A DNA stretch of 64,000 nt, taken from contig NZ_AP012273.1 of the NCBI RefSeq assembly GCF_000828615.1, forward strand, positions 1,488,001 through 1,552,000. Direction: 5' to 3'. Under the pieces are notes generated by a model. The model saw only the letters and a program-made list of their open reading frames with translations. It did not search any database and was not told the origin of the DNA. The stretch comes from Thiolapillus brandeum. GTDB lineage: Bacteria > Pseudomonadota > Gammaproteobacteria > Chromatiales > Chromatiaceae. A program made the position numbers and the translations under genes. Positions 1-9,289 of the stretch are shown here, piece by piece; the stretch's first letter is position 1; every line of letters begins with the position of its first letter.

Positions 1-1
1 C

Positions 2-394
2 ATGGGGTATCTGATTCAGCCGGGCATTACTATTCCTGAAAATGCTCAAAGTATTACCGTGGGTTCTGATGGCACGGTTTCAGTGGTTACGGCCGGTACG
101 GCAACACCCACTCAGGTTGGGAATATTCAGCTTGCCGACTTTATCAATCCTTCCGGCCTGCAGGCGGTTGGGGACAATCTGTTTGTCGAATCTGCTTCCA
201 GTGGTTCTCCTCAGACCGGTACTCCCGGACTGAACGGCCTGGGTACCCTGATACAGGGGTCACTGGAGAGTTCGAATGTGAATACAGTGGAAGAACTGGT
301 GAACATGATTGAGACCCAGCGAGCCTACGAGATGAACTCCAAGGCCATATCCACGGCAGATCAAATGCTGCAGTATGTCAACAACAACCTATAG
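2..394 (+). CDS. flgG: Flagellar distal rod protein FlgG (C-terminal part only)
   Basis: Only the last 130 residues are present; the gene begins upstream of the window, so the first in-frame ATG at position 2 is not its start. FlgG forms the distal rod of the flagellar basal body. The C-terminal 40 residues carry the typical rod/hook helix ([19 protein letters not shown]), which packs into the axial coiled coil shared by rod, hook and hook-associated proteins. It lies directly upstream of flgH in the standard flgG-H-I-J order. The identification is firm from the C-terminal signature and gene order; the full length cannot be judged. Confidence 0.96.
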   Translation: MGYLIQPGITIPENAQSITVGSDGTVSVVTAGTATPTQVGNIQLADFINPSGLQAVGDNLFVESASSGSPQTGTPGLNGLGTLIQGSLESSNVNTVEELVNMIETQRAYEMNSKAISTADQMLQYVNNNL

Positions 395-407
395 GGGAGC
401 GAGGAAG

Positions 408-1082
408 ATGATCTTCAAACAAAGGCGCCCTTACATCCTTCTCTGCCTGATCGCCCTGGCGGGAACTTTGACTGGCTGTGCCACGCCAAAGGGAGGAGAT
501 ACAAAATACCTGGCCACCCGGCCGATCGAGGTGGCGCCAGTGAAAAACAATACCGGATCAATCTATCAGGCAGGTACTTCCCTGGCGTTGTTTGAGGACA
601 TCAAGGCCAAACGGGTTGGTGATATCCTGACCATCGTTCTGGATGAGCGCACCAATGCAGAAAAAACCGCGGATACAACGGTGGACAAATCCTCGGAGAC
701 CGGTATCGGCGTCCCCAAGTTGTTTGGGCAGGTGGTTCCGGAAATGGAAAACAGTTTGAGTGCCGGGCACAAGTTTGAAACCGAAGGGGACAGCAAGCAG
801 AGCAACAAACTGGAAGGAAGCATCACGGTTACCGTGGCCAGAGTATTGAGTAACGGAAACTTGGTCGTACAGGGAGAAAAATGGATAACCATCAATCACG
901 GCGAGGAATTTATAAGAATCCGGGGCGTCGTGCGTCCCATGGATATCGGCTCGGACAACAGTGTTTCTTCGACAAAGGTGGCAGATGCCCAGATTCTCTA
1001 CAGCGGTAAGGGAACTCTGGCACGTGCCAACAAGCCTGGATGGTTGACAGAATTCTTCCTCAGTCCCCTGATGCCGTTCTAA
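408..1082 (+). CDS. flgH: Flagellar L-ring lipoprotein FlgH
   Basis: 224 aa with the chosen start at 408, preceded by a strong GGGAGCGAGGAAG ribosome-binding region. An in-frame ATG at 375 lies inside flgG and would spoil the signal peptide. The N-terminus is a lipoprotein signal with lipobox LTGC and lipidated Cys24. The mature protein would form the outer-membrane L ring around the rod. Family features include [11 protein letters not shown] and the late RGVVRPMDI segment followed by a short conserved C-terminus. It lies 13 nt after flgG and 16 nt before flgI, in one transcription unit. Confidence 0.97.
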   Translation: MIFKQRRPYILLCLIALAGTLTGCATPKGGDTKYLATRPIEVAPVKNNTGSIYQAGTSLALFEDIKAKRVGDILTIVLDERTNAEKTADTTVDKSSETGIGVPKLFGQVVPEMENSLSAGHKFETEGDSKQSNKLEGSITVTVARVLSNGNLVVQGEKWITINHGEEFIRIRGVVRPMDIGSDNSVSSTKVADAQILYSGKGTLARANKPGWLTEFFLSPLMPF

Positions 1083-1098
1083 GGCAGGAACAGGACCT

Positions 1099-2214
1099 AT
1101 GAACACTTTGAAAACCATAACCGTGATTCTTTTCCTGGCAATGGGAATTCTCACCTTTCCACTCCACGCAGAAAGAATCAAGGATCTTACGTCCATATCA
1201 GGAGTCAGAGAGAACCAGTTGGTCGGTTATGGCCTGGTCGTGGGGCTGGATGGTACCGGGGACAAGACCAGTCAGACCCAATTTACGGCACAGAGCTTAA
1301 AGAGCATGCTGGCCCAGCTTGGTGTAGTCGTCCCTCCTGGGGTCAACCCAAAACCCAAGAATGTTGCAGCGGTAATGCTCAGTGCCAAGCTTCCTGCTTT
1401 TGCCAAGCCTGGCCAGGCTATCGATGTCACTGTTTCTTCTCTTGGAAATGCCAAGAGCCTGCGGGGAGGAACTCTGCTGATGGCCCCTCTAAAGGGCGCA
1501 GACGGAAACGTCTATGCCATTGCACAAGGTAATCTTGTGGTTGGTGGGTTGGGTGTGGAAGGAAGTGATGGTTCCAAGATTACGGTCAATATTCCCAGCG
1601 TAGGACGTATTCCCAATGGCGCCATAGTGGAACGTTCTGTTCCCAGCCCTTTCTCCAGTGCTGATCACCTTGTTCTCAATCTGCATGATGCAGACTTCAC
1701 CACTGCCCACAGGATCGTGAAAGCGATCAATGGCGTGATTGGCGAGGGAACCGCCAAGGCACTGGATGGAGGATCCGTGGAAGTGAGAGCTCCCAGGGAT
1801 GCCGGACAGAAGGTGGGATTTGTTTCCATATTGGAAAATATCGTCCTGGAACCCGGTGAGGCACCTGCCAAGGTTGTGGTGAATTCCCGCACCGGCACAG
1901 TAGTTATCGGCAGTCATGTGCGGGTAATGCCGGCAGCTGTAGCCCATGGAACTCTCATCGTGACCATCTCTGAAGACACAGCGGTCAGTCAGCCCGGGCC
2001 ATTTGCCCGGCGGGGTTCCACTGAAGTTGTGACCAAATCCAGTGTTCAGGTCAATCAGGAAGATGCGAGGATGTTTCTGTTCAAGCCGGGAGTCAGTCTG
2101 AACGATATTGTGGAAGCGGTAAACCGGGTAGGCGCAGCTCCAGGAGATCTGGTAGCCATTCTGCAAGCCCTCAAGGAAGCCGGTGCCCTGCGGGCAGAGC
2201 TGATTGTCATCTGA
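1099..2214 (+). CDS. flgI: Flagellar P-ring protein FlgI
   Basis: 371 aa, the usual FlgI length. A Sec signal peptide (hydrophobic [11 protein letters not shown], cleavage near HA-ER at about residue 24) directs it to the periplasm, where it assembles into the P ring in the peptidoglycan layer. Recognisable family blocks are [23 protein letters not shown] near the mature N-terminus, the central [14 protein letters not shown], and the C-terminal [18 protein letters not shown]. It sits between flgH and flgJ, with flgJ starting 12 nt later. Confidence 0.97.
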   Translation: MNTLKTITVILFLAMGILTFPLHAERIKDLTSISGVRENQLVGYGLVVGLDGTGDKTSQTQFTAQSLKSMLAQLGVVVPPGVNPKPKNVAAVMLSAKLPAFAKPGQAIDVTVSSLGNAKSLRGGTLLMAPLKGADGNVYAIAQGNLVVGGLGVEGSDGSKITVNIPSVGRIPNGAIVERSVPSPFSSADHLVLNLHDADFTTAHRIVKAINGVIGEGTAKALDGGSVEVRAPRDAGQKVGFVSILENIVLEPGEAPAKVVVNSRTGTVVIGSHVRVMPAAVAHGTLIVTISEDTAVSQPGPFARRGSTEVVTKSSVQVNQEDARMFLFKPGVSLNDIVEAVNRVGAAPGDLVAILQALKEAGALRAELIVI

Positions 2215-2226
2215 GGGAGCGAACGG

Positions 2227-3144
2227 ATGGCATCGGTGCTGCACAATGCGGGAATCTATACCAGTTTTACTGGTCTTGCGGAGCTGAAGCGTGGCGCACA
2301 TGAACAGTCTCCGCAGGCCAGAAAGGAGGTCACCCGCCAGTTTGAGGCAATGTTTATACAGGTGATGCTCAAATCCATGCGTGAAGCCTCAGAGCCGGGA
2401 AATGAGGGTAGTAGCGACCAGGTTCGCTTTTACCAGCAGATGTTCGATCAGCAGATTGCCCTGGACCTGGCACGACACAGGAGCATCGGGTTGGCGGAAA
2501 GTCTGGATAGCCACCTGCAACCCATGAGTGGTGCTGATGCCAGGGCCGCACGGCAGCTGCCGGAGTACAGGCTTCCTGATGTTAGCCAGCAGAAACCACC
2601 GGCGCAGAACATGGACTCCGCCCCCGGGGAGCCTGTGCAGGAAGTTTCGCAGTGGATGCCTGCCACACCAAGGGACTTTGTTGAACGCCTTTGGCCGGCA
2701 GCCCGAAAGGTAGCGCAAAGTCTCGGTTTGGTTCCCGAGGTGCTGGTGGCACAGGCTGCTTTGGAAACCGGATGGGGCAGGAAGATTCCGGCAGACAGTA
2801 ATGGCAGCAGCATGAACTTGTTTGGTATCAAGGCGGATGCCAGGTGGAAAGGGGAAAAAATCGGCATATCCACACTGGAATACAAGGAGGATGTGCCACA
2901 CAGAGAGCATGCGTATTTCAGATCCTATGCTTCCCCGGAAGACAGCATGCAGGACTATGCCAGGTTTTTGCGGGAAAACCCGCGTTATGAGAAAGCCCTC
3001 CAGAGTGCCGGGGATTCACACCGCTATCTTCAGGAACTGCAGAAGGCGGGTTACGCAACAGACCCGGGTTATGCCAGCAAGATCAGGTCAATCATGGATA
3101 GTGAGCGGTTTACAGGCATTGTAGGGCAGTTAAGACGCATCTGA
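2227..3144 (+). CDS. flgJ: Flagellar rod assembly protein / muramidase FlgJ
   Basis: 305 aa, the two-domain FlgJ form. Residues of about 35-90 are the rod-binding domain (EAMFIQVMLKSMREAS). Residues of about 150-300 are a glucosaminidase-type peptidoglycan hydrolase (VLVAQAALETGWGRKI with the expected catalytic Glu, then NLFGIKAD). It caps rod growth in the periplasm and opens the peptidoglycan locally. It is the last gene of the flgG-H-I-J run; a 175-nt gap holding a sigma-28 site separates it from flgK. Confidence 0.96.
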   Translation: MASVLHNAGIYTSFTGLAELKRGAHEQSPQARKEVTRQFEAMFIQVMLKSMREASEPGNEGSSDQVRFYQQMFDQQIALDLARHRSIGLAESLDSHLQPMSGADARAARQLPEYRLPDVSQQKPPAQNMDSAPGEPVQEVSQWMPATPRDFVERLWPAARKVAQSLGLVPEVLVAQAALETGWGRKIPADSNGSSMNLFGIKADARWKGEKIGISTLEYKEDVPHREHAYFRSYASPEDSMQDYARFLRENPRYEKALQSAGDSHRYLQELQKAGYATDPGYASKIRSIMDSERFTGIVGQLRRI

Positions 3145-3191
3145 TCAAGTCTGGGCGCCAGCGGCGAGTTCATGAATGATTCAGAGGTTCC

Positions 3192-3218
3192 TTAAGCTAC
3201 CTGGTATTCCGCCGATAG
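3192..3218 (+). promoter_or_regulatory. Sigma-28 (FliA) promoter upstream of flgK
   Basis: TTAAGCTA, 11 nt, GCCGATAG fits the FliA consensus TAAAGTTT-N11-GCCGATAA, with an exact match in the first seven bases of the -10 element. It lies about 100 nt before the flgK start and would place flgKL in the late, FliA-dependent class. Read from sequence only; no transcription start is known. Confidence 0.8.
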
Positions 3219-3319
3219 AGCTTATGGAAGCATGAGAGCAGCGCAAACCCCGGCTTTACCATGGTTTTGCCATCCGGGAACAGGAAGAGCACGCTGCAAG
3301 ACAAACTAGGAGATATCAA

Positions 3320-5293
3320 ATGGCCAGTGGAAGCAGCCTGTTGGGAATCGGAATATCCGCCTTGCAGGCGTATCAGCGCTCATTGAACACGACCGGACAC
3401 AATATTGCCAACGCGAGCACACCGGGGTATAGCCGTCAGCGGGTCAATCTGACCTCTGCGCCGCCGCAATTTACGGGATATGGTTACGTAGGAACCGGTG
3501 TGCGCACCAGTTCTGTACAACGGTTCTATGATGCGTTTATTGGCACGCAGGTTCAAAGCTACACCTCTTCCAGTACGGAATTTGCCACAATACATCAGTA
3601 TGCTTCACAGGTGGATAACGTACTTGCCGATCCTGATGCGGGTCTGAGTACGGCCATGCAGCGTTTCCACAATGCCGTGCAGGATCTTGCCAATGATCCG
3701 GGTTCCCTGGCGGCCCGGCAGGTTCTGGTCAGTGAAGGGCAGGGGCTGGTAGACAGGTTTCACAGTCTGGGAAACTGGCTGGATGATCTCGATGCCCAGG
3801 TCAATAGTGAGCTTCGTGCCAGTGTCACTGATATCAATCGCCTGTCGGCCAGTATCGCTGACCTGAACGAGAAGATTGTTCTGGCTTACGGAGCAGGTGC
3901 CGGGCAACCGCCGAATGACTTGCTCGATCAAAGAGATGTGCTGATTGGACAACTCTCTGAGGAAGTAGGCGTAACAACATTGGAACAGGAAGATGGTGCC
4001 ATCAATGTCATGATTGGCACGGGGCAGGCACTGGTGGTGGGTAACACCAGTAATACACTCGATACCTATAAAGGGCCAGGTGTTCATGCCCCACAGATGA
4101 TTTCCCTGCACATCGGTGCCAATGGCAATGTTCCCATTACGGATCAGCTGTCCGGTGGACGTATCGGGGGACTTTTGGGTTTTCGTGAAAGGGTATTGGA
4201 ACCCACCGCCAATGAGTTGGGGAAAACCGCTATCGGCCTGGCCCGATTCTTCAATGAGCAACATGAGAAAGGTGTGGATATCAATGGACAGCTTGGCAGA
4301 TCTTTCTTCAGCTTTCCTGATCCCCAGTGGGACAGCTATCCCGGTGTCAACAGTAGTCTGTCTGTTTCCTGGAACGATGTAGGCCAGATAACGGGAGCCA
4401 ACTATAAGCTTCAGTTTGATGGAGGCGCCTGGTCCATGACCCGGGCCGACACGGGTGAAAGTGTCGCAATGACCGGTTCGGGTACTGCGGCAGATCCTTT
4501 CGTGGCTGATGGGTTGAATATCGTTGTGGATCCTGCCGCAGTCGCCGGGGATACCTTCCTGGTGCAGCCAACCCGACAGGGTGCGATGTCATTACAGGCA
4601 CTTATAGATGATCCGGGACTGGTGAGTGCGGCCTTCCCGGTACTTGCTACGGAATCGGCGACCAACACTGGTAGTGGAAACATCACGGTTTCAGAAATTG
4701 TAGATGTCAGCAACCCGGCGTTTCAAACCACTCCCGGAAGCCTGTCACCACCACTGATGATTCGATTCACGGGGCCAAACACCTATGATATATACGACAA
4801 CAGCAATCCCTCATCTCCAGCCCTGCTGGAATCGGTGAGCGGATATGATCCGGCCCTGGGTGCTGACGTGTTTCCAACCCCCGGGGGACTGGATTACGGA
4901 TACCAGGTGCATCTGACTGGAGATCCGGCAGCAGGTGATGAATTCACCCTTGCCTACAATAGTAATGGTAACGGAGACAATAGAAATGCCATTGCTCTTG
5001 GGCAAGTGCTGACGGGAAAGATCATGGGGAATGGCAGCGAAAGTCTTTCAGACGTGTACAACAGCCTGGTATCGGATGTGGGGACGACGACCCGCCAAAC
5101 AGCTCTGGCGGAAAAATCTCATGAGCAACTGCTGCAACGTTCCATGGATGCCCGGGATGCTGTCTCCGGCGTCAATCTTGATGAAGAGGCAGCAAATCTC
5201 GTGCGTTTCCAACAAGCCTATCAGGCCGCAGCACAGGTGATTGCCACGGCTAACGAGATGTTCGACACATTGCTCGGCGCAGTGAGGAGATAA
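3320..5293 (+). CDS. flgK: Flagellar hook-associated protein 1 FlgK
   Basis: 657 aa; FlgK joins hook to filament. The N-terminus (SLLGIGISALQAYQRSLNTTGHNIANASTPGYSRQ) and C-terminus (NLVRFQQAYQAAAQVIATANEMFDTLL) are the classic axial-protein helices. The middle (about residues 330-580) is less conserved and makes this FlgK larger than the enterobacterial one. The start follows AGGAGATATCAA. A sigma-28 site lies upstream and flgL follows after 5 nt, so flgKL is one operon. Confidence 0.97.
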   Translation: MASGSSLLGIGISALQAYQRSLNTTGHNIANASTPGYSRQRVNLTSAPPQFTGYGYVGTGVRTSSVQRFYDAFIGTQVQSYTSSSTEFATIHQYASQVDNVLADPDAGLSTAMQRFHNAVQDLANDPGSLAARQVLVSEGQGLVDRFHSLGNWLDDLDAQVNSELRASVTDINRLSASIADLNEKIVLAYGAGAGQPPNDLLDQRDVLIGQLSEEVGVTTLEQEDGAINVMIGTGQALVVGNTSNTLDTYKGPGVHAPQMISLHIGANGNVPITDQLSGGRIGGLLGFRERVLEPTANELGKTAIGLARFFNEQHEKGVDINGQLGRSFFSFPDPQWDSYPGVNSSLSVSWNDVGQITGANYKLQFDGGAWSMTRADTGESVAMTGSGTAADPFVADGLNIVVDPAAVAGDTFLVQPTRQGAMSLQALIDDPGLVSAAFPVLATESATNTGSGNITVSEIVDVSNPAFQTTPGSLSPPLMIRFTGPNTYDIYDNSNPSSPALLESVSGYDPALGADVFPTPGGLDYGYQVHLTGDPAAGDEFTLAYNSNGNGDNRNAIALGQVLTGKIMGNGSESLSDVYNSLVSDVGTTTRQTALAEKSHEQLLQRSMDARDAVSGVNLDEEAANLVRFQQAYQAAAQVIATANEMFDTLLGAVRR

Positions 5294-5298
5294 CTGTT

Positions 5299-6201
5299 AT
5301 GCGTATTTCAACCGCTCAGTGGTACCGGCAAGGTGTGGATGCCATGCTGCGCAACCAGGGAGATCTGTCAAAGACCCAGTTGCAACTGGCCTCCGGGCAA
5401 CGCCTGCTTTCACCAGCGGATGATCCTTCAGCCGCCACCCGTGTTCTGGAACTGGATTCCATGTTGACGACTGTCAGCCAGTATCAGAGAAATGCTGATA
5501 TGGCTGAGTCCCGCCTGCGTAGGGAGGAGGATGTGCTGGGTGGTGCGGGAGAAATCCTGCAACGAGTACGGGAACTGGCAGTACGCGCCACCAATGGCTC
5601 CTTGAGTGCCGGGGATCGCCTGGCCATTGCAGAGGAAGCCAGACAACATCTGGATGGACTGCTTGCGCTTGGGAATGCTACAGACACCAATGGCGAGTAC
5701 ATATTTGGTGGATATAGAACGGATACGCCTCCCTTTGCCGACAACGGTAGCGGCAACTACAGCTATCAGGGCGATCAGGGGCAACGCTTGTTGCAAATAG
5801 GAAGTTCCCGCCAGGTCGCCAGCAATGATCCTGGCGACAGTGTATTCATGGGGATTGACGACGGTACAGGTGGCAGCAGCAATACTTTTTCAATTCTTCA
5901 CGGCTTTATTACTGACCTTGAAAACAACACGCCCTCAGGAACCGTGTTGACCGCCCTGGACAATGCCCTGGATAGGGTGCAGGGTATCCGAACCAGGCTG
6001 GGTGGTCGCATGAATGCTATTGATAATCAGCGTGGAATCAATGATTCCTTCAGTCTCGTCATGGAGCAGAATCGCTCAGATCTTGAAGACCTGGACTATG
6101 CTGCAGCGGTAAGCCGGTTGCAACAGCAGCAGCTGATTCTCCAGGCCTCACAGCAGAGTTTCATGAAAGTGGAAGGCCTTTCTCTGTTCAACATTCTCTG
6201 A
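5299..6201 (+). CDS. flgL: Flagellar hook-associated protein 3 FlgL
   Basis: 300 aa; second hook-filament junction protein. The N-terminus (MRISTAQWYRQGVDAMLRNQGDLSKTQ) and the flagellin-like segments QLASGQRLLSPADDPSAA and LAVRATNGSLSAGDR identify it, as does the C-terminal helix ending SLFNIL. The AGGAGATA ribosome-binding site overlaps the end of flgK. No terminator with a T-tract follows directly; a structured repeat begins about 250 nt downstream. Confidence 0.96.
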   Translation: MRISTAQWYRQGVDAMLRNQGDLSKTQLQLASGQRLLSPADDPSAATRVLELDSMLTTVSQYQRNADMAESRLRREEDVLGGAGEILQRVRELAVRATNGSLSAGDRLAIAEEARQHLDGLLALGNATDTNGEYIFGGYRTDTPPFADNGSGNYSYQGDQGQRLLQIGSSRQVASNDPGDSVFMGIDDGTGGSSNTFSILHGFITDLENNTPSGTVLTALDNALDRVQGIRTRLGGRMNAIDNQRGINDSFSLVMEQNRSDLEDLDYAAAVSRLQQQQLILQASQQSFMKVEGLSLFNIL

Positions 6202-6454
6202 ACCCGTGGATTGTCTTCTTCCCTGACAAACAGGACGATTGGTGTCCGCCAGGTATGTATCTTTTCGGGAAGAGCCCAGTGAGTGCTTTGGGTGGTCGCT
6301 GCAATCTTTACCTGGTTCCGGAAGCCTTCGGATACAAACTACTCAGCCCGGAATACATCATGGCTTCTTGAGAACTCAACGCTCTCAGTGTTCCCGGGAC
6401 GTCACAGGGAAACTCCCATTGGGTTCTGAATTTCTCAAGCTGGTTGTTTTCGCC

Positions 6455-6631
6455 TAACAAGGATGTTGAAAAAGCCCTTCCTCGGGCTTTTTCAACTCGG
6501 AAAGACAAAAAGGCGATTTTGTCTTTCCTCCATTTTCAATGACTTATGGTCATTGAAAATGGCCGCACATCCTTGTGCGGCAATCAGGCTGCCGAAAAAT
6601 GGTGTTTTTCAACGGCCTGCTAAAAAGTTTT
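6455..6631 (+). repeat. Structured five-hairpin repeat, copy A
   Basis: Reading from TAACAAGGATG, the element contains consecutive inverted repeats: a 13-bp stem (GTTGAAAAAGCCC/GGGCTTTTTCAAC), a 12-bp stem (GGAAAGACAAAA/TTTTGTCTTTCC), a 13-bp stem (CATTTTCAATGAC/GTCATTGAAAATG), a short CCGCAC/GTGCGG stem, and an imperfect stem starting CAGGCTGCCGAAAAA and closed by TTTTTCAACGGCCTG. Closely similar copies occur at 11146 and 25664, an inverted deleted copy at 7763, and a fragment at 57478. The rest of the 6202-6640 gap shows no coding signal. Confidence 0.85.
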
Positions 6632-6642
6632 TTGGAGATTCC

Positions 6643-6669
6643 TTAAGTTTCCTTTCCTTAGGGCGATAA
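6643..6669 (+). promoter_or_regulatory. Sigma-28 (FliA) promoter of flagellin gene 1
   Basis: TTAAGTTT, 11 nt, GGCGATAA: a near-consensus FliA promoter about 104 nt upstream of the first flagellin gene. The downstream leader shares the block ATGTCCGCTAAAGACAAA with the leader of the second flagellin gene. Confidence 0.88.
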
Positions 6670-6772
6670 ATAACATGGAAGCGGAAATTATCTAGTCAGC
6701 AAACAGGTATGTCCGCTAAAGACAAACAGCCAACCGGAACCTCCGGTTGTGTGATCTTGGGAGATTACGACC

Positions 6773-7621
6773 ATGCCAATGGTAATCAATACGAACGTAA
6801 TGTCGCTGAATGCTCAGCGCAACGTCAACAAGACGAACAGCCAACTGGCCACATCCATGCAACGCCTGTCCTCCGGTCTGCGAGTGAATAGTGCCAAGGA
6901 TGATGCTGCCGGTCTCTACACAATCAATCGTATGACAGCGGATATCAAGGGTTTGAACCAGGCTTCCCGGAATGCCGCGGACGGTATTTCCCTGGCCCAG
7001 ACTGCAGAGGCAGCCCTCGGCCAGATCGGTGACAACCTGCAACGTATTCGGGAACTTGCTGTACAGTCCGCCAACGGAACGGTAGAGGATCGTACCGGTA
7101 TGCAGGCGGAAGTGGATCAGTTGAATGCAGAGATCACCCGTATCGCAGACAATGTCAAGTTCAATGGTGTGTCTCTGTTGGATGGCAGTACAGCATCCAT
7201 TACATTCCAGGTGGGCCAGGATGCCGGTGAAACCATTAGTGTCAGCCTGACCGACATGACGACCCTGCAAGGCTATGACAGCGGTGTTGGTGCCGCCACG
7301 GATGGCTTTGATATCAGTACCCAGGCTGCGGCTCAAGCCGTGTTGGATGCTACTGACCCAACCAGCATCGATGCCGATATTGACGCCGTTTCAAGTGCCA
7401 GAGCTACATTTGGTGCGGTGCAGAATCGGTTTGAGACGGTGATCAGCAGTATTGGCAGTTACACCGAAAACCTGTCGGCATCCCGTAGCCGTATCCAGGA
7501 TGCGGATTTCGCTGCCGAAACCGCCAACCTGACCAAGGTGCAGATCCTGCAGCAGGCGGGTACAGCAATGCTGTCCCAGGCGAATGCTGCGCCTCAGAAT
7601 GTTCTTTCTCTCCTGCGTTAA
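6773..7621 (+). CDS. fliC: Flagellin 1
   Basis: 282 aa, a short flagellin with conserved D0/D1 domains and only a small variable middle (about residues 145-200). The N-terminus ([41 protein letters not shown]) and C-terminus ([44 protein letters not shown]) are textbook flagellin. It starts after GGGAGATTACGACC. It is a tandem paralogue of the next gene, each with its own sigma-28 promoter, and is followed by a strong intrinsic terminator, so it is probably monocistronic. Confidence 0.97.
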   Translation: MPMVINTNVMSLNAQRNVNKTNSQLATSMQRLSSGLRVNSAKDDAAGLYTINRMTADIKGLNQASRNAADGISLAQTAEAALGQIGDNLQRIRELAVQSANGTVEDRTGMQAEVDQLNAEITRIADNVKFNGVSLLDGSTASITFQVGQDAGETISVSLTDMTTLQGYDSGVGAATDGFDISTQAAAQAVLDATDPTSIDADIDAVSSARATFGAVQNRFETVISSIGSYTENLSASRSRIQDADFAAETANLTKVQILQQAGTAMLSQANAAPQNVLSLLR

Positions 7622-7643
7622 TTTGGTGAAAATATCGCCCGTT

Positions 7644-7671
7644 GGGGGCTCTCAGGAGCCCCCCTTTTTTT
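7644..7671 (+). terminator. Intrinsic terminator after flagellin 1
   Basis: GGGGGCT, a short loop, AGCCCCC and then a run of seven to eight T. This is a classical rho-independent terminator 23 nt after the flagellin stop. Confidence 0.92.
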
Positions 7672-7762
7672 GCCTTGTGTTTCCCCGGGTATCGGCCTCT
7701 CAACAGTATGTCCTTGAGCCTGGTACACCTTGCCTGCCTTCAATTCCCCGCGTCAGCAAGCC

Positions 7763-7835
7763 AGCAGCCTGAATGCCGCACAGAGAAGTCCGGGATGAAA
7801 AAGACCATGGAAGGGTTTTTTCAACATTTTGTTAA
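7763..7835 (-). repeat. Structured repeat, copy E (inverted, internally deleted)
   Basis: Read on the minus strand, it starts TTAACAAAATGTTG, forms the first-stem hairpin (GTTGAAAAAACCC... GTCTTTTTCATC), and then jumps to the right-hand block GTGCGGCATTCAGGCTGCTG found in copies A-C. The second and third hairpins are missing. Its left end overlaps the first bases of the -35 element of the next sigma-28 promoter. Confidence 0.7.
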
Positions 7836-7858
7836 GTTTTCCTGATCTCTGGCGATAA
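7832..7858 (+). promoter_or_regulatory. Sigma-28 (FliA) promoter of flagellin gene 2
   Basis: TTAAGTTT, 11 nt, GGCGATAA: identical in both boxes to the promoter of flagellin 1. The first bases of the -35 box belong to the end of inverted repeat copy E. Confidence 0.88.
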
Positions 7859-7958
7859 GGTAACTGGAAGCGGTAATTGTCTGTATTCAAAGACATGTCC
7901 GCTAAAGACAAATGACACGGGTGGTTTGTACCGTCCGTGGAACCTAGGAGATCGAACC

Positions 7959-8792
7959 ATGGCAATGGTAATCAATACCAATATCATGTCGCTGAATGCA
8001 CAGCGCAATGTAAACAAAACCAACAGCATGCTTGCAACTTCCATGCAGCGTCTGTCATCCGGGCTGCGAGTCAACAGCGCCAAGGATGATGCTGCAGGTC
8101 TCTACACAATCAATCGCATGACCGCCGATATCAAGGGACTCAATCAGGCTTCGCGCAATGCAGCGGATGGAATTTCCCTGGCGCAGACAGCCGAGGCTGC
8201 TCTTGGTCAGATTGGTGACAATCTGCAACGCATTCGCGAGTTGGCGGTGCAGTCGGCCAACGGAACTGTCGAGGACCGTACTGGTATGCAGGCAGAGGTC
8301 GACCAGCTGACTGCGGAGATCTACCGCGTGGTGGGTAGTGCCAAGTTCAACAATGTCCAACTTCTCGATGGTACTTCCGGCGCCATTACCTTCCAGGTAG
8401 GTCAGGACAATGGCGAAACCATCTCCGTGGCCCAGGGAGATATGACGGGTCTCAACTCATATGGCGCTGCAGCCAATACCGTAGACATCAGCTCCCAGGC
8501 TAACGCTCAGGCGGTACTTGCCAGCGGTGCCGGCGGTATCGACGCGGATATTGATGCCGTTTCCAGTGCCCGGGCTACCTATGGTGCGGTACAAAACCGG
8601 TTTGAGACGGTTATCAGCAGTATCCAGAGCTACACCGAGAACCTGTCAGCTTCCCGCAGCCGAATCCAGGATGCTGACTTTGCGGCGGAAACTGCCAACC
8701 TGACCAAGGTTCAGATTCTGCAGCAGGCAGGTACGGCTATGCTGTCTCAGGCGAATGCGGCGCCGCAGAACGTGCTTTCATTGCTGCGCTAG
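7959..8792 (+). CDS. Flagellin 2
   Basis: 277 aa from the ATG at 7959, which follows CCTAGGAGATCGAACC and gives the standard N-terminus [17 protein letters not shown]. An in-frame ATG at 7926 lies before the ribosome-binding site and adds a non-flagellin tail. The first about 115 and last about 75 residues are nearly identical to flagellin 1, while the middle differs (about residues 118-200). DNA divergence at synonymous positions shows that this is not a very recent duplication. A hairpin follows the stop, and flaG follows in the same direction. Confidence 0.96.
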   Translation: MAMVINTNIMSLNAQRNVNKTNSMLATSMQRLSSGLRVNSAKDDAAGLYTINRMTADIKGLNQASRNAADGISLAQTAEAALGQIGDNLQRIRELAVQSANGTVEDRTGMQAEVDQLTAEIYRVVGSAKFNNVQLLDGTSGAITFQVGQDNGETISVAQGDMTGLNSYGAAANTVDISSQANAQAVLASGAGGIDADIDAVSSARATYGAVQNRFETVISSIQSYTENLSASRSRIQDADFAAETANLTKVQILQQAGTAMLSQANAAPQNVLSLLR

Positions 8793-8805
8793 TCATACTG
8801 ATCGG

Positions 8806-8837
8806 CGCCCTGATGGTTGTTTTCATCCATCAGGGCG
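8806..8837 (+). terminator. Hairpin after flagellin 2 (terminator-like, no clear T-tract)
   Basis: CGCCCTGATG and CATCAGGGCG form a perfect 10-bp stem 14 nt after the stop codon. It lacks a clean run of T after the stem, so it may stabilise the flagellin transcript or cause partial termination before flaG. Confidence 0.5.
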
Positions 8838-8861
8838 TTCCGGACAGCAAAGGACAGGACA

Positions 8862-9236
8862 ATGACCAATGAAATCAATTCCACGGGAATTCCCTTTCTG
8901 AAAATTGCTGTACCCACCGACAGTCCTGTTGCCCAGGGGATGTCAGGTGTGGAAAAAGGACAAAATTTGCCGGTTGGGGGTAAATCCCTGCCACAGGAAG
9001 CCGACACTCCGTCTCGAGAGCATCTGACTTCGGCCGTCGACAACCTGAACAAATATGTCCGGGCCATACGTAGAGAGCTGCAATTCAGCATCGATGAGAA
9101 CAGCGGAAGAACCGTCATCAAGGTTCTGGATGCTGAAACCAAAGAGATTATCCGGCAGATACCACCAGAAGAAGTAGTGTTGCTGTCAAAGAATCTGGGT
9201 AAGCGGGAAAGTGTAATTTTCTCCAAGGAAACCTGA
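8862..9236 (+). CDS. flaG: FlaG family protein
   Basis: 124 aa from the ATG at 8862 (AGGACAGGAC upstream); an ATG at 8817 lies in the preceding hairpin and is disfavoured. The C-terminal 80 residues match the FlaG family: LNKYVRAIRRELQFSIDENSGRTVIKVLDAETKEIIRQIPPEEV. The N-terminal 50 residues are low-complexity and probably disordered. FlaG genes typically lie between flagellin and fliD, as here, and influence filament length; its precise role is unclear. Confidence 0.92.
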   Translation: MTNEINSTGIPFLKIAVPTDSPVAQGMSGVEKGQNLPVGGKSLPQEADTPSREHLTSAVDNLNKYVRAIRRELQFSIDENSGRTVIKVLDAETKEIIRQIPPEEVVLLSKNLGKRESVIFSKET

Positions 9237-9238
9237 GT

Positions 9239-9254
9239 TGGCATAGCAATTGCT
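9239..9254 (+). promoter_or_regulatory. Sigma-54 promoter upstream of fliD
   Basis: TGGCATAGCAATTGCT has the GG-N10-GC spacing required for RpoN promoters, in the form TGGCA...TTGCT, about 36 nt before the fliD start. It would bring fliD-fliS under FlrC/RpoN control, as in Vibrio and Pseudomonas flagellar systems. Confidence 0.82.
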
Positions 9255-9289
9255 AATTGTTTTGTATAGAAATCTGCAGTGAGGCAACC

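Noticed and set aside
6239-6669. Short frames covering repeat copy A
   Set aside because: They are generated by the hairpin repeat. The same frame-like peptides appear at copies B and C, so similarity between them reflects the repeat, not a gene.
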